Part shown: in pieces, positions 43,977 through 54,118 of the stretch
Layout of the letters: the number at the start of each line of letters is the position of its first letter
Position numbering within the stretch: position 1 is the stretch's first letter
Position numbers and translations under genes: made by a program
NCBI GenBank assembly: GCA_026075535.2
Contig: AP026540.1
Coordinates: 4,092,001 to 4,156,000 of the forward strand
Reading direction: 5' to 3'
Source: Tricholoma matsutake
Lineage: Eukaryota > Basidiomycota > Agaricomycetes > Agaricales > Tricholomataceae
DNA: 64,000 nucleotides
The notes under the pieces: model-generated
What the model was told of the DNA's origin: nothing
Seen by the model: the letters and a program-made list of their open reading frames with translations, nothing else
The model's database searches: none

Positions 43977-44873
43977 ATGTCTGAACCCGCAACCACACCG
44001 ATGACGTCTGTGAAGGACATTTGAATCCGATCACCAACAGACTTCTCAGGAGAGTGGACCAAGACCGCCAAGTTCCTGCAGGAGATAGACCTATACCTGT
44101 GAATCAACAACCAGGTCTATGACACGAATGATAAGAAGATTATCTTCACACTGTCCTTCATGAATGGAGGGACAGCAGCTGCCTGGGTGCAGGCATTCGT
44201 CAACCAACACCAGTCCGAGGGACTCGGTGAATATGCAGACTTCCGACAGAAGGTCTTAGAGGCCTTCTCGCCGATCAATGACACCGGAACGGCAAAGACA
44301 GAGATCAAGAATCTCAAGCAAGGTTCAGGGAACCTTGAAGAATATGTGGCGAACTTCTGCATCCTGAAAGACAGGACGGGAATCACAGAAGATGCAGCCA
44401 TGATTGAGTACTTCATGGATGGACTGCACCCCGAATTACTGAAGAGGGTACACACGATGGAAGTGGTACCCAACACTCTCGAGGGCTGGATAAAGGCAGC
44501 CTCAAAATATGAAGGCCAATGGAAACGGGCCATGGCAATCCTGGGGAAGACCAGGCAGAACCAGAAGATGAAGGAAACAACAAAGAAAGGACAGCCCTCT
44601 CTTGACATCAACCGACTGACGAACCAAGAACATGTGGAACACCTCCGAAAAGGATTGTGTTTCATCTGCCACCAACCCGGACACCGATCATCCGACCACA
44701 AGGATGGAAAAGACCCCACCCAGACAGGGTCAGTGCCTCCTCCTTACCAAAACCGCTTCACCCAGAAAAAGACTGGGGTGGACACCTACCAGAAGATCCG
44801 CATGATGCTGGATGAACTAGATGAAGAAGAAAAGGAACGAGCCCTCAACCTCATGAAGGAATCGGGTTTTTAG
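43977..44873 (+). pseudogene. gag: Gag of Gy6
   Basis: From ATG 43977 (MSEPATTPMTSVKD). The frame is also open upstream to about 43680, with one TGA, so the true N-terminus may be longer. Capsid: SPTDFSGEWTKTAKFLQEID, FTLSFMNGGTAAAWVQAF and YFMDGLHPELL. The knuckle reads CFICHQPGHRSSDH, with His in place of the last Cys. Two TGA interrupt it (DI-stop-IRSPT, LYL-stop-INNQ). It ends with TAG at 44871. Confidence 0.8.
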
Positions 44874-44887
44874 AGCAGCGGCCTGAT

Positions 44888-47800
44888 ATGATGCCAGTCA
44901 CCGCTGAAATTTCCGTAGGGTCTGTACTCTTAGCTACCATGAATAGACAATCTATGTGCCTGTCTATTTGGGTAGCTGAGTCAGACAATGGAAAAGACAT
45001 CGCAACGAATGTGCTCCTCGACTCTGGAGCAGGAGGAGTCTTTATTGACTCAAAATTCATCGAACAAGAAGGGATCAAGACATATCCCTTGGGCTACACC
45101 ATCTGGGCCACAAACATAGATGGAACTCTGAACAGGCAGGGAATGATCACGAGATATGTGAAGGGAAGGCTCCACATCAATGGATGGAGCTACCCAATGA
45201 GATACCTAGTCGCCAGACTAGGCAAGGAATCGGTGATCCTGGGCCTGTCGTGGCTACAGGAGGTGAACCCGATTATCGATTGGAAGAAAGGAACTCTTGA
45301 GTTCCAAGACGAAGAACGACGGGCTCAAATCCAATGGATCTTGGAGAAGACAAGAAGAGCCGAACGAGCCCTCCCGAACACCCTAAAGCTCCCCAGGGTC
45401 AACACTGAAAGGGAAGCACCCAATGACAAACTGGCATGAATTTGATGCATCGTGGCCAAAACAAGACAAAGGCTCTCTGAAGAGAAAGAGAGGAGCCTCG
45501 CCCGAGCCAAAGTGGCTGTGGCAAAAACCAGGGAGAGACTCTCCGAAGAAAGGCAGAGAAACATTGCCCAAGCCTGATTGGCCATGGCAAAAATGAAGGA
45601 AAGGCTTTCTGAGAAGAAAGCAAAGGAGCTGAATCCAGTCCAGAAAGCCGTCGCAAAGACCAGGACCAAGGACACTCCTAAAGAAGACAGGAACCTTGAA
45701 GCAGCAAGACGTGCCATTGCCAAAACCCGAGAAAACCAGAAGAAAAGACAACTGGAGAAGGAAAAGAACAATGAATGCGACAGGACACGACGAATCGTGC
45801 AAAAGATGAAAGAACTGCTAACCTCCACAGGGGAGGGAAGTACTGGCAAAAGGAACATGAAAACGACACTACGGAACAGGATAAACAACCCTTGACAAGG
45901 AACTACCCCGACCCACAATATTAGGACCCCAGATCATGGTACCACCAATGCTGAAGTGCCTATGCCCAGGGAGACTCCCCCTCAAGTGAAGGTCGAGGAG
46001 ATACCTGATGAAGAATTACTGGCAGACACCGGCATGGAAATACGAGCAATGAAAGAGACCTACAAACAAGATGCGACAGACCTCTTGATTGCATATGTAC
46101 GAGGAGAACCAGTCATTGGCATATTCGAACCGCCAGAAGAACCACCCCTCACCATGGAGCACCAAGGACCGACCCATAAGTACATATGGAAAACGAACAT
46201 GATCTCCAGGATCACAAAGGCCAAAGACTCCCTGCGATACGTATTCTCGAAGAGCGCATGGATCAGAGCAAAGACATCCATTTCCCAGCGACTCGCGCAT
46301 GAACAGGATGAGGGAAAAGAGGCCAGCAAGCAAACCCTGGATGACCTACTGCCACCAGAATACCAGAAATACAGACAGGTATTCGAAAAGACCGCATCTG
46401 AACAATTCCCGGAGTCAAGACCATGGGATCACGCAATTGACTTGAAGGAAGGCTTTGTACCGAAGGATTGCAAAGTCTACCCACTGACACTGAAGGAACA
46501 AGAGAAACTCAATGAGTTTCTAGACGAAAACCTGGAGAAAGGATACATCTGACCGTTGAAATCACCCATGGCATCCCCGTTCTTCTTCATGTCGAAGAAG
46601 GACTCTGATGCTCTGCGACCTTGCCAAGACTATCGCTATCTGAACGAAGGAACAATCCGGAACAACTACCCCCTGCCACTGATTGGAGACCTCTTGGACA
46701 AGCTGAAGGGAGCGAGATTCTTCACGAAACTTGATATTTGATGGGGATATCATAACGTACGGATAAAGAAAGGAGACGAGTGGAAGGCAGCATTCAAGAC
46801 TGACCGAGGGCTATTCAAGCCAATGGTGATGTTCTTTGGGCTGTGCAACTCACCGGCAACATTCCAGGCCATGATGAACGATCTCTTCCGAGATATGCTA
46901 GATGAAGGATGGCTTGTCATCTATATGGATGACATCCTGATCTTCTTGAAGACAGAAGAAGAACACCGGATAAGGACCGAAAGGGTCCTCGAATGACTAT
47001 GGCAATGCGATCTCTACCTGAAAATAGAGAAATGCAAATTCAATGTACAGGAAGTCAACTTCTTGGGCATGATCATCAGGCCCAACGAACTCGCAATGGA
47101 CAACATGAAGCTGGCTGGGATCAAGGACTGGCCCACACCAAGGACAGTGAAGGATGTAAGATCCTTCCTAGGATTTGGGAACTTCTATTGAAGATTCATC
47201 AGACACTTCGCGGATCTGGCCAGACCGCTGAATGATTTGACGAAGAAGAACCAGAAATTCGAATGGACGAACGGCTGCCAGCAGTCGTTCGATGCGCTGA
47301 AAAGGAAATTCAATGAAGCCCCAGTACTGCTGATGCCAGACACAACAAAACCATTTGTGGTGGAATCTGACGCCTCGAAATTTGTGACAGGCGCAGTACT
47401 CAGACAACAGGACGCCAACGGAGACTGGCACCCATGCAGCTATATCTCACATTCTTTCAATGAAGCTGAAAGAAATTATGAGATATATGACAGGGAACTA
47501 CTGGGAGTGATCCAAGCGCTAGAGACATGGAGACACTACCTACAGGGGACACCATTCCCTGTGATGGTACTGTCCAATCACAAGAACCTGATGTACTTCC
47601 GTCAGCCACAGAAACTAAACCGACGACAGGCTAGATGGGCCATTTACTTGTCACAATTTGACCTGAAGCTACAACACATACCAGGATCACAGATGGTACA
47701 ATCTGATGCCCTATCGAGGAGAGCAGATCACATAGCCAAAGAAGACACCAATAATGAGGACAAGACCATCCTCGCTGACGAACTGTTCGTCAAAACGATC

Positions 47801-49252
47801 GACACTGAGCTCCAGGGAGCCCTGGTCTCAGCAATAATTAAGGATGACCTCGTAAATGAAGCTTTACGAGCCCTGAAGAACAATGGAACTCCCCCAATCA
47901 AGTCTGAATTGGAGGACTGGAAATTCGAAGATGGCCTGCTCTTTTTCAAAGACAGGTGCTATGTGCCACAGGACGAAACCCTCCACCGAGCAATCATATG
48001 GAAATACCATGATAGCATCACGACAGGACACCCTGGACAATGGCAAATGATTGAACTGATCCAACAAGACTACTGGTGGCCAGGAATGGCCAACTTCATA
48101 AAGAAATACGTCGAAGGCTGCACAAAGTGCCAGCAAATGAAGATCAACACCCACCCGATGACCCCACCCCCGACACCGATTTCATCTGATGCCAGCAGAC
48201 CATTTGAGCTGGTAACAACAGATTTTATTATGGACCTGCCCATAATAAATGGATTTGACTCAATCATGGTCGTGGTAGACCATGGTCTTACGAAGGGGGT
48301 AATTTTTATCCCTTGTGCAAAGACGATCAATGCACTTGGCGCTGCAGACCTCTACCTGCGCCATGTGTACACAAGATTTGGACTCCCCAGAAGAATCATC
48401 TCAGACAGAGACCCTCGATTCACGTCCAAACTCTTCCAAGAACTCGGACAACTGCTCGGAATCAAGCTATCCATGAGCACCGCCTATCACCCCCAGACCG
48501 ATGGAGAAACAGAGTGAGTAAACCAAGAACTAGAGGTTTACCTCCGCATGTTCTGTTCGAACAAACCAGAAGATTGGGAGTGTTATCTCCCAATGGCAGA
48601 ATTCGTGCATAATCAGAAGACGCACTCCGCAGTAAAACATTTGCCATTGTACTTGATGATGGGATATCAACTACGTGCTATCCCCACCCCATACAAAAAG
48701 ACAAATGTGCCGGCCGCCAAACAGAGAATCCAAGAACTTCTCTCTGCAAGAAGGGAAGCTCTTGCTGCACACGAACTAGCCAGACAGGCTATGGCTGCCC
48801 AAATGAAAGGGCAATATGAACTGTTCAAGGTTGGAGAACAAGTATGGCTTGACTCCAAGAACCTGAAGATTGGCTACCCAACAAGAAAACTGGCGCCAAA
48901 ATGAGAAGGGCCCTTCATGATTGAAGATGCCTTGTCGAGAACGACATACCGATTGAAACTGCTGCCGGGATGGAAGATCCACCTGGTATTCCATGCGGCT
49001 TTACTCATGCAATACCATGAGAATGACACTCATGGACAAAACTTCCTGACTCCACCACCCGACCTCATGGAAGGAGAAAATGAATACGAGGTGGAAGCGA
49101 TCATCGCACATAAGAAGCATGGCAAGACACGCTGTTACCCCGTGAAATGGGTTAACTACCTGACATCCGAAAACACATGGGAACCCGAATCAAACCTAAA
49201 GAATGCCCCCAAGATCCTGACGGCATCGGCATATAAGAAGAGGTACCACCTC
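44888..49252 (+). pseudogene. pol: Pol of Gy6 (protease, repeat linker, RT, RNase H, integrase, chromodomain)
   Basis: About 1450 codons in one frame with only TGA stops (about twelve). Protease: NVLLDSGAGGVFID. A Lys/Arg/Glu linker (45440-45780) repeats AVAKTRERLSEE four times. [31 protein letters not shown] intact. RNase H: VESDASKFVTGAVL, SNHKNLMYFRQPQKLNRRQ. Integrase: HPGQWQMIEL to CTKCQQMK, and D-D-E in VTTDFIMDLP, ISDRDPRF and GETE. Chromodomain: YEVEAIIAHKKHGKTRCYPV then KWVNYLTSENTWEPES. Stops at GYI-stop-PLKSP, LDI-stop-WGYHN and NFY-stop-RFIRHF are clear Arg positions. Confidence 0.9.
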
Positions 49253-49288
49253 TGATGGAAACCCAAAAACCCCCCCTCTCTTCCCACA

Positions 49289-49982
49289 ATGACACTCCCC
49301 ATTATGCCTGCTGAACAACGATTCACCCGAGAATACCTACGAAACCGATTGAATGCTGATGCCCTTCGCGTTCACCTTGCCCATGATCCACCGAAATACC
49401 ATCTAGCCAGGATGTGCTTCTACTATGTGAGCACTATCGAACAGATGGAACAAAATCTAGAAGAAGCAATGAACAATGCAGACGCCCTGGGGATCGAGCA
49501 AACGATCCAGGAAATGATTGCACGACGGTCGACACAGACAACCACCGACCTCGCTCTCGCCATTCAGCAAGCAGAACGACAGAGATGAACGACGAGCTCC
49601 CTCTGGAGGCTCCTCCCGTTCTACGAAGAACCCGAAGATCATGCCTAGGGCACCCGAAATAATTGATCTGACCACCCCCGAACCCGAACTGAAGACCACC
49701 CAACTGCCTTGGTCTCCCCCACACATGAGACATGCCAGATGTTTCATCTGCCAACAGATAGGCCACTTCGGCCTGATTTGCCAATGATACGTTTGCAGGT
49801 ATTGCAAACAGCGAGGCCCCAGACACTACAGGATGAATTGCCCAGAGAAACCTCAGAAAGATCGAGAGACCGATCAAAGAGAAGCCGAGCACAGACAGCG
49901 GCTCTTCTTTAACTCCGGATACGATGATTTTGATGATGATGCGATGGGAAACATGACAGGAGAGCCATATGGAAGGATTTAA
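49289..49982 (+). pseudogene. Third ORF of Gy6, first part: two zinc knuckles and a SUMO-interaction-like motif
   Basis: Starts MTLPIMPAEQRFTRE, 36 bp after the chromodomain. It runs 100 codons to a TGA at 49586 (ERLxxERQR region). The next frame continues with APEIIDLTTPEPE (a hydrophobic-acidic motif like a SUMO-interaction motif, 49650-49690). CFICQQIGHFGLIC (49740) is a CCHC knuckle, and after one TGA CRYCKQRGPRHYRMNC is a second with longer spacing. An acidic stretch (YDDFDDDAMG) and a TAA at 49980 end it. It is probably one gene with a frameshift. I do not know a family with this order. RNA or DNA binding is inferred from the knuckles. Confidence 0.55.
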
Positions 49983-50021
49983 AAGGCAGAGCTCAAGACG
50001 ATGGCATGACAAGACAGACCC

Positions 50022-50240
50022 ATGCTCACAGGAATTACGATCCTCGCCATCGTCGTTGGCATGACCCTGGCTGCAGCGGCAGCCCTAACCTTTGCATTTT
50101 GCCTCTACGCCATCTTCCGAACAGAACCCGAACCCCTGATTACAGACGTTGAATTTGCCATCCTGCAATGCCCCCCTTTCAACAATACTACCGACTCCTT
50201 GACACCGCTACCTAGGGCAGCACGAGCCAGAAGAACCTGA
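50022..50240 (+). CDS. Third ORF of Gy6, second part: small membrane protein
   Basis: 72 residues. MLTGITILAIVVGMTLAAA to FAFCLYAIF is one hydrophobic span of about 30 residues at the very N-terminus, followed by a polar tail. It is in the same frame as the zinc-knuckle part. Between them stand a TAA and a TGA, so it may be a separate protein or the C-terminus of one. After the TGA at 50238 the frame stays open through a basic tail (RPRPIRPRRRDKD) to about 50385. Confidence 0.5.
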   Translation: MLTGITILAIVVGMTLAAAAALTFAFCLYAIFRTEPEPLITDVEFAILQCPPFNNTTDSLTPLPRAARARRT

Positions 50241-50390
50241 TCATGGTCCGAGTTTGGACATGAATTATTCCTCCATCGTACCCCTCGACCCCGACCTACC
50301 CACATAACCAGACCACGCCCGATCAGACCACGAAGGAGAGACAAAGATTTAGGTCGAAGTGTGGAACTTTCGACCATAGCGGGGGGGTAA

Positions 50391-51158
50391 TGTTACAATT
50401 TTCCTTGTAACTCATGGAACCCGACTGACCCGACTGACCCGACGATCCCCTCCAGACAGGAGGCACTCCATGATTCATGCCTAGGGCATGACCTTGACAC
50501 CAGACACATGCACAACACATGCCGACTGCATGTATTCGATCCCCTTTCCGAGGAAGGCACCCTTGACGCATGGTGACTCCATGCACCCAAACCTACTCCC
50601 ACACATGCTGTGATACGGCAGCCCCTTGACAAGAGGTCCATGATGTCGGACTCTCATGATCGACATGCTGCACCACAGCATGTCCTTGACATCGGATCCT
50701 TGACATCGGATCTGTGACATTGGACACCTCATGCTAGGCATGAGGCTTACTTCTTATTGTTCCCTGACATGCTGCGCTGCAGCACTCCTTGACATTGGAC
50801 GCCTCATGCAAGACATGAGGCTTATTCTTTCTATTGTTACTTGATACACATCTACCATTCCGATTGGACAATAGGGACCTCCCTTCTAGTATAAGTACTG
50901 CGACTTGTAGTAGGGATGTCCTTAGTTTAGATCTAGGCAATTAACAGCCTTAACTTGCAACTCACGAACTTACTAGAAACCACTAAGGAAGCCCCTTAGT
51001 GCGTGAACCTGAACGACTCTACACAGAAGCCCTGCTAGAGTGCACTACCTATCTTACATCGGATGCTCCGAGTAAGACTAGTGCCGAACGACTTGTTGAG
51101 GAAGCACCTCGTCGAACAACGTCGACTAGATCGAGTGGTTGAGGCTTCGCCCTTAACA
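50391..51158 (+). repeat. Gy6 3' LTR (768 bp)
   Basis: Preceded by the polypurine tract GCGGGGGGGTAA. It has 30 bp more than the 5' copy: an extra GATCTGTGACATTGGA unit near 50708 and a TTGAGGAAGCACC insert near 51094. Other differences are transitions. Confidence 0.9.
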
Positions 51159-51861
51159 TCAACGATCACCCTGAACTTACCGCCCACCTCAAATGTCTAC
51201 CCCACGTTCCACACCGCAGAGGTGTATCCTTACAATGAGAATGACGACTCTCTTTTCCCTTCTTGAGAACTCGCACGCGGTGGCGCTAGTGTTGCCACTG
51301 GCTCAGCCGAGGTTTTTCAATAAAATGGCTATAGCATACCAGATAAATTTCCTAAATTCACTAGGATATTTGAGCATATGGACGAGCCCATAAGCCGAGG
51401 GGTCTTCTGCCAACAATATCTGACAGGATCCACCGTTCCTGACTTATTCACTCAGCTTTGATTTCAAGCTGAGCCATCAAGCCGAATTTTGTTTATTAAA
51501 TAACTCAGGGACAATTGATCGGTTCAACTAATTTTGGCAGACAACCCCTCGGCTTATGGGCCCATCCACATGCTCAAATATCTTGTTGAATTTAGGAAAT
51601 TTAGCTGGCATGCTATAGCCATTTTATTGAAAAACCTCGGCTGAGCCAGTGGCAACACTATGCACGCCCCGGCGTGATTGTAACCAAGGACGGCATGCAA
51701 GAATACTATGTGGACAAGATCATCGATGCGCAAAACATGGATGTGGCATGCAATACCTAGTTCATTGGCTAGGTTACGGACCTGAAGAAGACGAGTGGCT
51801 TCCTGGATCGGAACTCATGGACAATGTGGCGTTGGACAACTGGTTGGCAGGAAAACGGTGA
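51159..51861 (+). pseudogene. pol: Gy5 pol C-terminus: linker and chromodomain, split by MITE-2
   Basis: After Gy6 the Gy5 frame resumes as ITLNLPPTSNVYPTF, HTAEVYPYNENDDSLFPS, TGA, ELARGGA. MITE-2 follows, and then PGVIVTKDGMQEYYVDKIID and, after a frame slip near 51740, MQYLVHWLGYGPEEDEWLPG, a typical chromodomain ending in DNWLAGKR at 51861. Confidence 0.8.
51289..51658. mobile_element. MITE-2, 370 bp, TA target
   Basis: GTGTTGCCACTGGCTCAGCC at 51289 and its inverse ending 51658 start inverted repeats of about 125 bp, including TTTTTCAATAAAATGGCTATAG and GCCCATAAGCCGAGGGGT. TA flanks both sides (51287-51288, 51659-51660), as in Tc1/mariner derivatives. The centre is only about 110 bp with no ORF. 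It splits the Gy5 chromodomain linker. Confidence 0.95.
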
Positions 51862-52022
51862 GGGCGTCACGTCCAGTTTACTTTCACCATGTCCCTGCCG
51901 CCAGTAGCTTTTCCCCAAGGGGTTTTTGATGCACCCAACGAGCAGTTTGTAGTTCACACTCACTTATGTTCCCTTTCTGGTTGTGTGGCTGATGTTGCAG
52001 AATTTGTGAGAGGGGGGGAGGG
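51862..52022 (+). other. Gy5 3' untranslated part with polypurine tract
   Basis: No ORF. GAGAGGGGGGGAGGG (52008-52022) directly precedes the 3' LTR. Confidence 0.6.
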
Positions 52023-52249
52023 TGTAATCCTGGGGCTTACTCATCCTTTGCTCATATTTAGACACCTGTCAGATTCCCCCATATATATCTACTAACTCAT
52101 CATGTTCTCACCATCTTATCTTTCCCTCTTACGTTCACTATAGCCACTGCTGTATATTCCCTGTACCTTCTCACTTTCATTATATACTCTGATCCTATTC
52201 TGTTCTGGCTGAATCAGTGAAGCTTAACTCTAATCAAGGTAAGCTTACA
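52023..52249 (+). repeat. Gy5 3' LTR (227 bp)
   Basis: TGTAATCCTGGGG to GGTAAGCTTACA. CCCATATATATC at 52078 is TATA-like. Confidence 0.85.
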
Positions 52250-52287
52250 ACGGTCTTAGCTAGCAGATAGTGGGTGTCACCCTAACA
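52250..52287 (+). repeat. Gy4 3' LTR, last part
   Basis: CGGTCTTAGCTAGCAGATAG to CCTAACA matches the end of the 5' LTR (34704-34740). Followed by the CTAGG target duplication. Confidence 0.85.
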
Positions 52288-52312
52288 CTAGGAAGTCCCA
52301 AAGTTTCGAGGT

Positions 52313-52350
52313 CTTTACACTCCCCCCAATCCAAGCAGACTCCGCTCAGA
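52313..52350 (+). repeat. HpT-3 left terminal inverted repeat
   Basis: CTTTACACTCCCCCC, a short gap, then AGCAGACTC, inverse to 54407-54444. GGACT-type words continue to about 52520. Confidence 0.85.
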
Positions 52351-52562
52351 CACTCGGACTGTCTGAGGACTTTGCTCGGACTTTGCTCAGACTTCTTTGG
52401 CTGAAAGTCCTGCCAAACTAAATGTCCAGTCTGAGCTGAGTCTGAGCTGAGTCCTCGGACTGTCCGAGCATCTGAGCGGAGTCCGAGTGGACCAGCACTC
52501 ATACAGTCCTAGGACTGTCCAAGTTGCTTATATAATTGACTGAAAAATCTGTGGCTACTGCA

Positions 52563-52625
52563 GGGATTGAACCCTCATAGTCACATAATAAAGTACAATT
52601 AAGTCAGCAATATAACAGTTAGACT
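52563..52625 (-). promoter_or_regulatory. tRNA-like segment, HpT-3 left, facing outward
   Basis: The minus strand has TAGTCTAACTGTT (A box, 52625-52613) and GGGTTCAATCCC (B box, 52574-52563), both good matches to the Pol III consensus. Confidence 0.6.
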
Positions 52626-52772
52626 AAAGCATCATTACAGATAAGTAGTTATATCTCTCTATGTACTGCCCCGGCTGTGATGACAAATCAACACAGCCAC
52701 ATCATCAACAATGCTGGCAATGGCGCCACCTCCTCCTTACCTCCTACCCCAATAACCAACTACGGGAAGGAA

Positions 52773-52869
52773 CCCAAATGACGGCATTGTCATTTGGGCT
52801 CACTTGTAAGTGTTTTTTTACATGATTTTTGTTGTTTTGTTTAACTAACTGAAATTTCCTTAATGATAG
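52773..52869 (+). other. Hairpin-intron module 1, HpT-3
   Basis: CCCAAATGAC (52773-52782) pairs perfectly with GTCATTTGGG (52789-52798). Seven bases later GTAAGT starts an intron (52806) with TTTAACTAACT branch sequence and GATAG acceptor at 52869 (64 bp). Confidence 0.7.
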
Positions 52870-53139
52870 GTTTTATCTATGTTATAATGACGCTGCAGCC
52901 TCAAAACCACAACAATGGCTGACACAGCCACCACCCTAGGACCCAGAACCACTGCCGCAAGCAACTGCTTGCGGGGTGGGAACAGGTACAACTGCAAAAC
53001 GGCAAGACAACGGCGACACCGACTTGGCCAAATGGAACGACAATGCAATGAGGTGACTGGAGACGACTGGGACAGGGAGATGGAATGACGAGGGGACAAG
53101 TGGGAAACAATGAAAGGAAGGCAAAGCAAATGAAGAAAA

Positions 53140-53220
53140 GGCCCAAGAGATGTTGTTTGACATCTCTTGGGCCATTGGTAAGTTTTTTTTCTTGTTTTTG
53201 TTACTAATGAACCTTTTTAG
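53140..53220 (+). other. Hairpin-intron module 2, HpT-3
   Basis: GGCCCAAGAGATGT (53140-53153) and ACATCTCTTGGGCC (53160-53173) form a perfect 14 bp stem with loop TGTTTG. ATTG and then GTAAGTTTT follow at 53178. ACTAATGAAC and TTTTTAG at 53220 complete a 43 bp intron. Confidence 0.75.
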
Positions 53221-53503
53221 GTATTATCTAGTACTGCTGATGATGACGACGATGAGCACTCAGAACCACTGCCACGAGCAGCTGCTTGCGGGGTGTGAAT
53301 GGGTGCAACTTTGAAACAACAAGAACAGCTACTCACACCCACCATGCAGGACACACCACCTGCCTCCAGCCTCATGAGCAACTGCTCGTGGGGTGGATGG
53401 TGGGTGGAATGGTGATGATGGCAGGGAACAATGACAGCACCTGCCCCAGCCCTACGGGCCACTCGTAGGGTGGACGATGGGTGGAATGACCATGATTAGG
53501 GGA

Positions 53504-53594
53504 GACCCAAGAGACGTCAACGTCTCTTGGGTCCTAGATAAGTTTTTTTTTCCTTTTCTCATTTGATTTTTTGATCCTAACTAACTTTTTATAG
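53504..53594 (+). other. Hairpin-intron module 3, HpT-3
   Basis: GACCCAAGAGACGT (53504-53517) and ACGTCTCTTGGGTC (53520-53533) are a perfect 14 bp inverted repeat with a 2 base centre. CTAGATAAGTTTTT, CCTAACTAACT and TATAG (53594) outline an intron of about 57 bp, with the donor GATAAGT. Confidence 0.7.
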
Positions 53595-53956
53595 GTACAA
53601 ATTACTACTGGCAATGATGACGATGATGACACCACCACCACCACTGCTGCTGCAAGCCCCTGCTCACAGGGTGGAAGGTGAGGGGGAAGAGACAAGGGGG
53701 AAGGAGACAAGAGGGAAGGGAGACAAGAGGGAAGGGAGACAAGAGGGAAGGGAGATGACAATGAGAGTGGGGACACCCACGATGACACCTGCCCCATGCC
53801 TATGAGCATCTGCTTGTGGGGCAGTTCAGGGGGGAGAAGAATGGGGACAGGAGAGCGAGACAGCCAGGGGATGACCCGGGGAGAGATGAATGCCGCCACG
53901 AGCAACTGCTTGTGGTGGGTGTTTTTAATTTATTTTTATAATTGATAGTTATGGCC

Positions 53957-53984
53957 CCCTCCCCTCGAGCTTGCGAGGGGAGGG
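53957..53984 (+). repeat. GC-rich terminal hairpin, HpT-3
   Basis: CCCTCCCCTCG (53957-53967) pairs perfectly with CGAGGGGAGGG (53974-53984). This is the counterpart of 2214-2240 and 10584-10601. A smaller CCTCAC/GTGAGG follows near 54023. Confidence 0.7.
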
Positions 53985-54118
53985 CTTAGTATTATACATA
54001 TTAATTACCCATATTAATTACCCCTCACACAGATGTGAGGTCAATTTAATAATCTAATCATGATATATAAAAAATTAGATTTCAGTAATAAATAGATATA
54101 ATGTATGTGATTTTAAAT

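Larger units (their letters stand above)
42923..51158 (+). mobile_element. Gy6, plus-strand Ty3/Gypsy with an extra 3' ORF
   Basis: LTRs 42923-43660 and 50391-51158 share the TGTTACAATTTTCC and CCCTTAACA ends. TCAAC is duplicated at 42918-42922 and 51159-51163. Gag, pol and a third ORF lie in three regions, with pol in one frame containing only TGA stops. The total is 8236 bp, the largest single element here. Confidence 0.95.
38014..52249 (+). mobile_element. Gy5, plus-strand Ty3/Gypsy inside the Gy4 3' LTR
   Basis: The 3' LTR is complete (52023-52249). The 5' LTR keeps only its last 53 bp (38014-38066, TTCTGTTCTGG to GAGCTTACA). Gag-pol (38179-42922, then 51164-51861) is split by Gy6 at TCAAC, and MITE-2 sits in the linker before the chromodomain. 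It is the most decayed of the plus-strand elements. It belongs with Gy0 and Gy7. Confidence 0.85.
34328..52287 (+). mobile_element. Gy4, plus-strand Ty3/Gypsy with internal deletion
   Basis: TGTTAGG at 34328 and CCTAACA at 52287 are the outer termini, flanked by CTAGG at 34323-34327 and 52288-52292. The 5' LTR is complete. The 3' LTR is split by Gy5 (37839-38013 and 52250-52287), with about 200 bp lost at the junction. The coding part has gag, then RNase H to chromodomain. Protease and RT are deleted. Confidence 0.9.
52945..53930 (+). repeat. About seven copies of the hairpin repeat, HpT-3
   Basis: Copies lie near 52945, 53263, 53351, 53440, 53640, 53785 and 53895. The first has CGCAAGCA/TGCTTGCG (52956-52973). 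The third has CATGAGCA/TGCTCGTG. The fourth has CCTACG/CGTAGG in the same place. GGGGTGGAT and GGTGGAATGA flank several. Confidence 0.7.

Noticed and set aside
51289..51658. Long hairpin as a microRNA precursor
   Set aside because: The TA flanks and clean interruption of the Gy5 chromodomain linker show a MITE insertion.
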